Source of the DNA: SHVO01 sp041919675
GTDB lineage: Bacteria; Pseudomonadota; Alphaproteobacteria; Rhodospirillales; Rhodospirillaceae
Direction: 5' to 3'
Assembly: GCA_041919675.1 (NCBI GenBank)
Contig: JAYRTJ010000044.1
Coordinates: 1-27,684, forward strand
Length of the DNA stretch: 27,684 nucleotides
Shown here: positions 6,825 through 12,866 of the stretch, one piece after another
Layout of the letters: the number at the start of each line of letters is the position of its first letter
Numbering within the stretch: position 1 is the stretch's first letter
Program-made: the position numbers and the translations under genes
Notes under the pieces: model-generated
Seen by the model: only the letters and a program-made list of their open reading frames with translations
What the model was told of the DNA's origin: nothing
The model's database searches: none

Positions 6825-7607
6825 ATGACGGCTCCCCTCGACCACCAGATCGACGTTCCCGGCGGCCGGCTTTTTGCGCGTGAATGGCCCTCGGCCGCGG
6901 GCGCGCCGCCCATCGTCCTGCTTCACGATTCGCTGGGCTGTATCGACCTCTGGCGGGATTTCCCCGCCGCGCTGGGGGCGGCCACCGGCCGCCGGGTCAT
7001 CGCCTATGACCGGTTGGGTTTCGGGCGCTCCGAAGCTCACCCCGGTAAGCTTGCCTTGGACTTCATTGCCGCCGAAGGGCGCGAGGCGCTGCCGGTCGTG
7101 CTTCAGGCCCTCGGCGTGGACAGCTTTGTCTTGTGCGGCCACAGCGTCGGCGGCGGGATGGCCCTTTCGGCCGCGCCGCGGTTCCCGGACCGGTGCAAAG
7201 GCGTCGTCTCCATGGCGGCCCAGGCTTTTGTCGAGAGCGTGACCCTCGAAGGGATCTACGCCGCCCGCGCCACCCTCGGTCCCGGCAGCGACCGGGTCGA
7301 GCGCTTGCGCAAATATCACGGCGCGAAGACCGAATGGGTGATCGCGGCCTGGATCGAAACCTGGACCCAGCCGGCGTTCGCGGACTGGTCCTTGAAGCCC
7401 GTGCTGGCGAATCTGCGCTGCCCCGTGCTTGCCATGCACGGCGACAAGGATGAATACGGCTCGCTCCGTCACCCGGAGATGATCCGTGAATTCACCGGCG
7501 GCCCGGCCGAACTCGCGATCCTCACGAACTGCGGCCACGTTCCTTATAAAGAGCAGCCGGCCCGCGTGTTCGAACTGACGGCGGCGTTCCTGAACAAGGG
7601 GCTTTAG
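6825..7607 (+). CDS. Alpha/beta-hydrolase fold protein
   Basis: The 260-residue protein follows the alpha/beta-hydrolase plan. It has VLLHDSLGCIDLW (oxyanion region), YDRLGFGRSE, the nucleophile elbow GHSVGGGMAL (S107), an acidic residue in HGDKDEYG (D207 or D209) and the catalytic His in NCGHVPYKEQP (H238). The triad is complete. It is close in layout to epoxide-hydrolase, haloperoxidase and ester-hydrolase relatives, and the substrate cannot be told from sequence. There is no signal peptide, so it is cytoplasmic. The ribosome site before 6825 is weak. Its stop overlaps the stop of the convergent S1/P1-like gene by 4 bases. Confidence 0.9.
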   Translation: MTAPLDHQIDVPGGRLFAREWPSAAGAPPIVLLHDSLGCIDLWRDFPAALGAATGRRVIAYDRLGFGRSEAHPGKLALDFIAAEGREALPVVLQALGVDSFVLCGHSVGGGMALSAAPRFPDRCKGVVSMAAQAFVESVTLEGIYAARATLGPGSDRVERLRKYHGAKTEWVIAAWIETWTQPAFADWSLKPVLANLRCPVLAMHGDKDEYGSLRHPEMIREFTGGPAELAILTNCGHVPYKEQPARVFELTAAFLNKGL

Positions 7608-8383
7608 CTTTTCCCGCCGAAGATCTCGGTCAAAAGGGCCGCAAGCCGCACGCCGGCCTTGTCGAGCTGTTCGAGCGCGACGCGGCGGTTCTGCTGCACG
7701 TATATGTCGTCATAGTCGATCCCGCCCGGGGTACCGAGATAACCGGTCGCGGGCGAACGCATGATCCAGAGCGTTTCGTTCGCCCAGTCGAGCGGCGCGC
7801 GCGCCGCCGCTTGCGGGGCGCGGCCCGCGATGGACATGAAGTCGTAAAACGGACCGGATGAATTCGGTTTGACGAGGGTCGCGATCATTTCCCGCTCCCA
7901 CATTGCGCGCAGGGTCACGGGCGCGCCGCGGAACGTTCCTTTGATCTCCGCGCCGCCGCCGTCCTGCGCGAACCCGATGTTCAGCGGCTGATGGATGTCG
8001 GCGACCAGATGGGCCAGGGTTTGCAGGGCCTGCGTTTTCTCGAGGGTGGCGGCGCTGCTTTTCAAGACGTCCAGGTTGCGATCGATCGCGGTGAGGGCGC
8101 AGCCGTGCGCGCAATCGCGGGCGAGATCGACGGCGCGCGCCGTCTTCGGGATAAAGACATGATGTAAGGACGCGGTTTCCGGCGGCATGGCGAACGCTGC
8201 GCAGCTGCCCGCGAACGCATCTTTTGTGAATACGCCGAGAAGGGCGCCGACCGTTGTCCGGGCGGGTGCGGCCATCTCGTCCCACGCGACGGCGCAGGCG
8301 ATACGATGACCGTCCGGGCCCCAGGCGCTTGCCGGCGCGGCGGCGCCGATGAAGAAAAGGAACGAAAGGGCCGCGGCTTTCAC
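7604..8383 (-). CDS. S1/P1-nuclease-like exported protein, degenerate metal site
   Basis: The 259-residue precursor has a signal peptide ending PASA, so the mature protein starts with W21, as S1/P1 nucleases do (the N-terminal Trp is a zinc ligand). WGPDGHR (H26) and HLVADIHQPL (H125, D129) keep part of the trinuclear zinc site. Other positions are changed: the family 'WAD' segment carrying the Asp equivalent to P1 D45 is missing (SCAAFAMPPETASLHH), HQPLH reads HQPLN, and the NLHxVWD motif reads TLRAMWE, losing its His. It is clearly paralogous to 9373-10155 (shared GGxxxxxxYVQQNR and LDKAGVRLAALL-like ends). It starts inside the ketopantoate reductase stop (ATGA overlap) and is last in the six-gene minus-strand run. 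Activity is doubtful; a binding or altered role is possible. Confidence 0.83.
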   Translation of the reverse strand: MKAAALSFLFFIGAAAPASAWGPDGHRIACAVAWDEMAAPARTTVGALLGVFTKDAFAGSCAAFAMPPETASLHHVFIPKTARAVDLARDCAHGCALTAIDRNLDVLKSSAATLEKTQALQTLAHLVADIHQPLNIGFAQDGGGAEIKGTFRGAPVTLRAMWEREMIATLVKPNSSGPFYDFMSIAGRAPQAAARAPLDWANETLWIMRSPATGYLGTPGGIDYDDIYVQQNRRVALEQLDKAGVRLAALLTEIFGGKS

Positions 8384-9363
8384 GCCGTCACGGCCCGGCC
8401 CAACAGCCGGGTGGTGGTGTGAATTGTCTCGAGCATCGGGGTCGGTACGCCCACGAGTTTCGCGATCTCCGCGACCGCGCCCATGTTGGCATCGGTTTCG
8501 GGCATGCGCCGGGCCTCGATATCCTGCAGCATGGAGGTCTTGTGGTCTCCCAGGGATTCGGTGACGTCGATACGTTGCTGCAATCCCATCTTCATCTTCA
8601 GGCCGAGGCGATTAACGACCTCCTCCACCTCTTTCATGATGGCGCGAACCACGTCACAGGCGCCCTTGTCGCGCGCGATGCCGGCGAGCCCCGCGCCCGT
8701 GAGCGCGCTCACCGGGTTGAAGGACGCGTTGCCCCAAACCTTGGTCCAGATGTCGGAGCGGATCTCGGTGCTGACGGCCGTGTTGAAGCCGGTGCGGTTG
8801 AACATATCGGCGATTTCCGCCGTACGCGCCGAGGCGCTGCCGTCCGGCTCGCCGATGATGAAGCGCAGGGTGTCGGTGACGTGCACGACGCCGGGCGCGA
8901 TGACCTTCGCCGCCGCATAGATGACCCCGCCGATCACGCGCCGTCCGTCGATCGCGCGGGCGATGGCGCCGTTCGGATCCACGGAGGCAAGCGCGCGGCC
9001 GTCGAAGGCGCCGCCGTTTTTGTGGAAGTACCACCAGGGGATTCCGTTCAGCACCGCCAGCACCGGCGTGTTGTCGTGGAACAGGCGCGGCAGCGTCTTG
9101 GCCGCCGCCGCGATCTGATGGGCTTTCAGGCACAAGATGACGAGATCGAACGGCCCGGCCTCTTCGGCCGCCGCCGCTTTCACGGCGGGCGTATGGCGCA
9201 CGCCCTGCGCGTCGATCATGGTGAAGCCGCGCCGGAGCGCTTCCAGCGTCGCGCCGCGTGCGATGAAAGTCACGTCATGGCCGCCGAGCGCGAGTTTGGC
9301 GCCCAGAAGACCGCCCATGGAGCCGGCGCCGACAACGGCGATTTTCTTGAATGTGCTGTTCAC
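8380..9363 (-). CDS. panE: 2-dehydropantoate 2-reductase family protein
   Basis: The 327-residue protein has an N-terminal Rossmann domain with VVGAGSMGGLLGAKLALGG, the LCLKAHQ segment (the Lys/Gln of the VKxxQ motif), and VLNGIPWWYF at the position of the family's 'QNG' motif. Its helical C-terminal domain has IWTKVWGNASFNPVSALTG with the catalytic Lys. PanE/ApbA enzymes reduce ketopantoate to pantoate with NADPH, and together with panB and panC in this window would complete the pathway. The family is broad, and the gene lies between two S1/P1 nuclease paralogues, not beside panBC, so the true substrate might be another 2-oxo acid. It overlaps the downstream gene by ATGA and starts 9 bp after the upstream nuclease gene. 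Confidence 0.85.
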   Translation of the reverse strand: MNSTFKKIAVVGAGSMGGLLGAKLALGGHDVTFIARGATLEALRRGFTMIDAQGVRHTPAVKAAAAEEAGPFDLVILCLKAHQIAAAAKTLPRLFHDNTPVLAVLNGIPWWYFHKNGGAFDGRALASVDPNGAIARAIDGRRVIGGVIYAAAKVIAPGVVHVTDTLRFIIGEPDGSASARTAEIADMFNRTGFNTAVSTEIRSDIWTKVWGNASFNPVSALTGAGLAGIARDKGACDVVRAIMKEVEEVVNRLGLKMKMGLQQRIDVTESLGDHKTSMLQDIEARRMPETDANMGAVAEIAKLVGVPTPMLETIHTTTRLLGRAVTA

Positions 9364-9372
9364 GCGTGAAAC

Positions 9373-10155
9373 CTAGCGCAGGGCGTCGTTCAGCGTAAGG
9401 CCGAGGCGCACGCCCGCTTTTTCCAGCTGACCCATGGCGATGGGGCGGTTCTGCTGGACGTAGCGCTCATCAAACGTCATGCCGCCGGGATTGCCGATAT
9501 AACCCGTCGCCGGGCCGCGCATGATGAAGAAGCTTTCCTTCGCCCAGTCCAGCGGCGCCGGATGGGTCTGCACCTCGTGGGCGAGCCACAAGGTTTCGTG
9601 GTCGGCGCCGGGCGCGACGCGGCCGGCGTCCAGAAGACCCGTCTCCCAAATGTCATGGAGCGTGGTGTCGCTGCCCAAAAAGACGGCCGGAATTTTGCGC
9701 CCGCCCGCGTCGTCGGCGAATCCGATATTCAAAGGCTGATGCAGATCGGCGATGAGATGCATGAGCAGTTTCAGCGCGGTGGCCTTCTGCGCCTTCGGTG
9801 CGTCGCTTTTCAGGGTGCTGATCTCCTGCACCACCCGGCTCACGACGCAGCTCTTGGGCTCCGGGCAGTCGCGCGCCAGATTGATCGCGTCGGCGCCGCG
9901 CGGCAGCAGCATCGAATGCCAGGACGCGGTTTCCGGTTGCGCGGCCTTCACACGTTCGGCCCAGAAGCACAGCTCGAGAAAGTCCTCGCTGCGTGTGATG
10001 TCCAGGATGGCGAAAGCTTCTTCGCGGACGGACGGCGCCATCACGTCGAGCGCGATGGCGCAGGACAGCCGGTGTCCGTCGCGGCCCCACGCGAAGGCGG
10101 GGGCGCTCGCGCCAAACAGGCAAACGGTTAGAATGAAAAGGCGCATGGCGCTCAT
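9373..10155 (-). CDS. S1/P1-type nuclease, exported
   Basis: The start at 10155 (ATG) overlaps the pirin stop as ATGA, giving 260 residues; a longer frame upstream lies wholly in pirin coding sequence. The signal peptide MRLFILTVCLFGASAPAFA precedes W23, the expected N-terminal zinc-ligand Trp. Visible ligand motifs are GRDGHR (H28), CFWAERV (Glu where P1 has Asp), ASWHSMLL (H80), HLIADLHQPL (H133, D137) and TLHDIWE (H167, Glu for Asp). HQPLN replaces HQPLH. It should act in the periplasm as a zinc-dependent nuclease/3'-nucleotidase on single-stranded nucleic acid, perhaps for phosphate or nucleotide scavenging, although two conservative changes and one Asn substitution make the activity uncertain. 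Confidence 0.86.
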   Translation of the reverse strand: MSAMRLFILTVCLFGASAPAFAWGRDGHRLSCAIALDVMAPSVREEAFAILDITRSEDFLELCFWAERVKAAQPETASWHSMLLPRGADAINLARDCPEPKSCVVSRVVQEISTLKSDAPKAQKATALKLLMHLIADLHQPLNIGFADDAGGRKIPAVFLGSDTTLHDIWETGLLDAGRVAPGADHETLWLAHEVQTHPAPLDWAKESFFIMRGPATGYIGNPGGMTFDERYVQQNRPIAMGQLEKAGVRLGLTLNDALR

Positions 10156-11042
10156 GACGCCGGCGGCGCCGGCGGCGCGGGCTCCGGCGGCAGTGGGATG
10201 AATTCCTTGTTGTCGGTATCGGGCAGCTTCATGCGCCCGGCGATCCAATCCGCTTTCGCCTGTTCAAGCCGCTCCTTCGACGAGGAAACGAAGTTCCAGT
10301 AAAGGAACCGCTCGCCCAGCGGCTCTCCGCCCAGCAGCAGGACCGTCGCCGGCGTCTTGGCCGTGAAGCCGGCCGCATCTTTCGTCAGCACCAGCATCTG
10401 TCCGGCGGTGAAAGTCCGGCCCGCCATCTCGATCTCACCGGCCGCGACATAGAGCGCGCGCTCGCGATGGCCCTCGGGGACTTCGCCTTTGGCGCCGGCC
10501 TCCATGTCGAGGTGCGCATAGAACAGGGGTGAGTGCGTCTTCACGCCCGCCGTCAGGCCATAGGCTTTTCCCGCGATCAGGCGGCCGCGGACACCGCCCT
10601 CGTTCCAGCCGGGAAGATCGGCGCCTGCATGGTGTGAAAACCCGGGCGCGGCCTCTTCGTGCTCGGCCGGCAGGGCGACCCACGCCTGGATCCCGTGCAA
10701 ATGATCGCCTTCGGCGCGTGCTTTCTCGAAGCGTTCGCTGTGCGTGATGCCGCGCCCGGCCGTCATCCAGTTCACTTCGCCCGGACGGATCGATTCCTCC
10801 GAGCCGACGCTGTCCCGATGCATGATCTCGCCCGAGAACAGATAGGTGACCGTGGAAATGCCGATATGCGGGTGAGGGCGCACGTCCACGGTGCGCGGGA
10901 TTCCGGGCGCGAGATCAATCGGGCCCATATGATCGAAGAACACGAACGGGCCCACCATGCGCCGCTTGGCGAAGGGAAGCACGCGCCCCACCTCGAAGCC
11001 GCCGAGGCTTTTGCGCCTTTGTTCGATCACAAGGTCGATCAT
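10152..11042 (-). CDS. Pirin family protein
   Basis: This 296-residue bicupin carries the pirin N-terminal signature. The segments DVRPHPHIGISTVTYLF (H57, H59) and TAGRGITHSER (H101, E103) supply the four ligands of the single metal ion. The C-terminal cupin ends with FLYWNFVSSSKERLEQAKADW, typical of bacterial pirins, and a Pro/Ala-rich tail. Bacterial homologues such as E. coli YhhW have quercetin 2,3-dioxygenase activity; others modulate enzymes or transcription. The start lies 5 bp after the GST stop with AAGAAG as ribosome site, and the stop overlaps the S1/P1 nuclease start. Its placement with GST and DUF1428 suggests a stress or detoxification operon. Confidence 0.94.
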   Translation of the reverse strand: MIDLVIEQRRKSLGGFEVGRVLPFAKRRMVGPFVFFDHMGPIDLAPGIPRTVDVRPHPHIGISTVTYLFSGEIMHRDSVGSEESIRPGEVNWMTAGRGITHSERFEKARAEGDHLHGIQAWVALPAEHEEAAPGFSHHAGADLPGWNEGGVRGRLIAGKAYGLTAGVKTHSPLFYAHLDMEAGAKGEVPEGHRERALYVAAGEIEMAGRTFTAGQMLVLTKDAAGFTAKTPATVLLLGGEPLGERFLYWNFVSSSKERLEQAKADWIAGRMKLPDTDNKEFIPLPPEPAPPAPPAS

Positions 11043-11047
11043 TCTTC

Positions 11048-11734
11048 TTACGCTTTCGTGAGGCGGTTGAATTCAGCCGTGTACGCGCTCTCGAAGGGGA
11101 CACCCTTGTTGTAGGGCTGGGCTTCGGTCAGGGCGCGCATAAACGAGGGGCGCTTCGCCAGTCTATTGTAATACGCATGGACGCGCGGACGATTCTCAAA
11201 AGGGACCATGAGATTCGCGTAGAACAGGAAAGGCGCCGCGGCGCAGTCGGCCATGGTGAACGCTTCGCCCGCCGCCCAGGTCTTCTCGCCCAATTCCGCC
11301 TCCAGAATCCCGTAGGCGGTGAGCAGCAGGTTTCGCGCGGTCTCGACGCCGTAGGGATCGTTCTTTCCCGCGGGGCGGAAATTGTCGACCACCATCTTGG
11401 ACATCGGATCGTTGATGTAGAGGTCGAAGAATCTGTCGAGGCCGCGCACCTTGCGCGCAAGCTCCGCATTATCCGGGACCAGCGTGACCGGTCCCGGATA
11501 ATGCTGGGCGAGATACTCGACGATCATGCTCGATTCCGGGATGGTTTCGCCGCGGGCCTCGTCGCGCAACACGGGAAAACGGCCCAAAGGCCATACACGC
11601 TTCAGCTCGTTCGCCGACGCCGGGTCGCCGAGATTGATGATCTTCGGCGTAAACGGCGTTTGGTTTTCGTAAAGCGCGATGAGCGCTTTCTGGCAGTAGG
11701 ACGAAAACGGGTGGAAGTAGAGCGTGAGCGGCAT
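11048..11734 (-). CDS. Glutathione S-transferase family protein
   Basis: The 228-residue protein has a thioredoxin-like N-terminal domain (LTLYFHPFSSYCQKALIAL, with FPVLRDE giving the cis-Pro and PESSMIVEYLAQHY the glutathione-binding acidic/Ser pair) and an all-helical C-terminal domain (TWAAGEAFTMADCAAAPFLF, the N-capping box). The N-terminal Ser-Ser-Tyr-Cys region could provide the activating residue. Cytoplasmic conjugation or reduction of electrophiles is the family role; the substrate is unknown. It starts 20 bp after the DUF1428 gene and ends 5 bp before pirin, so it is inside the operon. Confidence 0.93.
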   Translation of the reverse strand: MPLTLYFHPFSSYCQKALIALYENQTPFTPKIINLGDPASANELKRVWPLGRFPVLRDEARGETIPESSMIVEYLAQHYPGPVTLVPDNAELARKVRGLDRFFDLYINDPMSKMVVDNFRPAGKNDPYGVETARNLLLTAYGILEAELGEKTWAAGEAFTMADCAAAPFLFYANLMVPFENRPRVHAYYNRLAKRPSFMRALTEAQPYNKGVPFESAYTAEFNRLTKA

Positions 11735-11754
11735 GGCGCGCGGTCCCGAGCGGT

Positions 11755-12114
11755 CTAAAGATCAACGAGGGTGGTGAAGCCGCCGTAGATCATACGCTTG
11801 CCGTCGAACGGATTCTTGTTGCCTTGCATCATTTTCGCCAGGCGCGGATCCATCATCACCTTCTTGTTGATGCGGTCGCGGTCTTTACGCGACTTGTAGA
11901 CGATCCAGGAGAATATCACCGTTTCGTCCTTCTTGAGTTTCACGCTCTGCGGAAAAGACGTGAGTTTGCCGGGCTTCACATCGTCGGCCACGCACTCGCG
12001 GAACTGAAGCGCCCCGAACTCCATCCAGATCTTGCCCGCCTTGGTGGCCAAGGCTTTGTACTTTTTCAGGTTCTTTTTCGGAACCGGCAGAACGAATCCA
12101 TCGACGTAAGGCAT
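11755..12114 (-). CDS. DUF1428 family protein (YbaA-like)
   Basis: The 119-residue product begins MPYVDGFVLPVPKKNLKKYK and continues with an EFGALQFRECVADDVKPGK-like segment and a C-terminal MMDPRLAKMM ... FDGKRMIYGGF, the hallmark of DUF1428 (E. coli YbaA). These have a dimeric ferredoxin-like alpha+beta barrel related to antibiotic-biosynthesis monooxygenases; no function is established. The start at 12114 is chosen because AAGGAG sits six bases upstream and the family begins there; the open frame continues upstream but without homology. It is first in the minus-strand run, so it marks where the operon promoter must lie (12115-12250). Confidence 0.93.
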   Translation of the reverse strand: MPYVDGFVLPVPKKNLKKYKALATKAGKIWMEFGALQFRECVADDVKPGKLTSFPQSVKLKKDETVIFSWIVYKSRKDRDRINKKVMMDPRLAKMMQGNKNPFDGKRMIYGGFTTLVDL

Positions 12115-12279
12115 CGTCTTCTCCTTCTTCATATGTATTCCCAAGCCGCCTATGTCCTGCCGTCTGCCGGCTGGCACTGTCAATTGATAGTGGGTGACAG
12201 GGGCGTCGCACGCGTATTGCAGCTCCGCGTCACAACCCCGTGCAATGGTTGGATTTTTCTCAAATCGCCTGGACACCCC

Positions 12280-12296
12280 GGATAGAGGGACTATCC
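12280..12296. promoter_or_regulatory. Inverted repeat upstream of the CHRD gene
   Basis: GGATAG (12280-12285) and CTATCC (12291-12296) form a perfect 6-bp dyad with a 5-bp centre, 64 bp before the CHRD start and in the divergent gap with the DUF1428 operon. It could be an operator or a small leader hairpin. The ATAG/CTAT halves resemble OxyR half-sites, but the spacing is 5 instead of 7. Confidence 0.3.
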
Positions 12297-12359
12297 TCTG
12301 CCTCGCCCTGGACGCGCGCGGCGCACCGCCGCAATCATACAAGCAAGTGGGAGGATCTC

Positions 12360-12800
12360 ATGAGCAAGTTGTTCCAACTGGCCGCCGGCGCTCTCTTTGC
12401 CGTCGGAATGTCTTTCGGCGTGCAAGCCGCCGACGCGACGGTGAAGTACGCCGCCAACCTTACGTCCGCCGAAGAAGTGCCGCCGAACGCCAGTACCGGA
12501 AAAGGCCATGCCGAGCTCGTGCTCAATCCGTCCACCAAGGAAATCACCTGGACCGTGACCTGGGAAGGTCTGACCGGCGATGCGGTCGCCGCCCACGTGC
12601 ACGGCCCGGCCGACAAGGGCGCGAATGCCGGCGTCGTCGTGCAGCTCGGCGTGCAGGGCACGCCGCCCAAGAGCCCGCTGACCGGCAAGGCCACGCTGAC
12701 CGACGCTCAGATCGCCGACCTCAACGCCGGCAAGATGTACGTCAACGTTCACACCGCCATGAACAAGGGCGGTGAAGTGCGCGGCCAAGTTTCCAAATAA
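12360..12800 (+). CDS. Exported CHRD-domain protein
   Basis: The start at 12360 is set by GGGAGG eight bases upstream and by a signal peptide, MSKLFQLAAGALFAVGMSFG followed by VQA, with predicted cleavage before ADATVKY. The mature part (about 122 residues) is a single CHRD (chordin-like) domain: AANLTSAEEVPPNASTGKG, ITWTVTWEGLTGD, AAHVHGPADKGANAG and the C-terminal YVNVHTAMNKGGEVRGQV are its characteristic strands. CHRD proteins in bacteria are secreted beta-rich proteins of unknown role, sometimes thought to bind metal or matrix. It is monocistronic, divergent from the DUF1428-GST-pirin operon, and followed by a strong terminator. Confidence 0.93.
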   Translation: MSKLFQLAAGALFAVGMSFGVQAADATVKYAANLTSAEEVPPNASTGKGHAELVLNPSTKEITWTVTWEGLTGDAVAAHVHGPADKGANAGVVVQLGVQGTPPKSPLTGKATLTDAQIADLNAGKMYVNVHTAMNKGGEVRGQVSK

Positions 12801-12822
12801 GGGCCCACACGCACGCGAGACG

Positions 12823-12850
12823 AAAAGGCCGGGCCGCGCCCGGCCTTTTT
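12823..12850 (+). terminator. Intrinsic terminator after the CHRD gene
   Basis: AAAAGGCCGGGC (12823-12834) pairs with GCCCGGCCTTTT (12838-12849) around a 3-nt loop, with a T-run that continues to 12850 and beyond (TTTTTCTTTT). It begins 22 bp after the stop codon. The same T-rich stretch leads directly into a TATACT box for the next gene. Confidence 0.9.
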
Positions 12851-12854
12851 CTTT

Positions 12855-12866
12855 TATACTCGTCCG
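12855..12866 (+). promoter_or_regulatory. TATACT -10 box, possible leaderless start of the ABC exporter
   Basis: TATACT (12855-12860) ends 6 bases before the ATG at 12867, so a transcript started at the normal distance would begin at or next to the A of ATG. No ribosome site precedes the ATG. The -35 region falls in the terminator stem and does not match TTGACA. A leaderless mRNA is inferred. Confidence 0.4.

Noticed and set aside
12178..12183. Perfect TTGACA on the minus strand upstream of the DUF1428 operon
   Set aside because: No acceptable -10 hexamer lies 16-18 bp downstream; GACATA is 21 bp away. Kept only as a hint of where the promoter may be.
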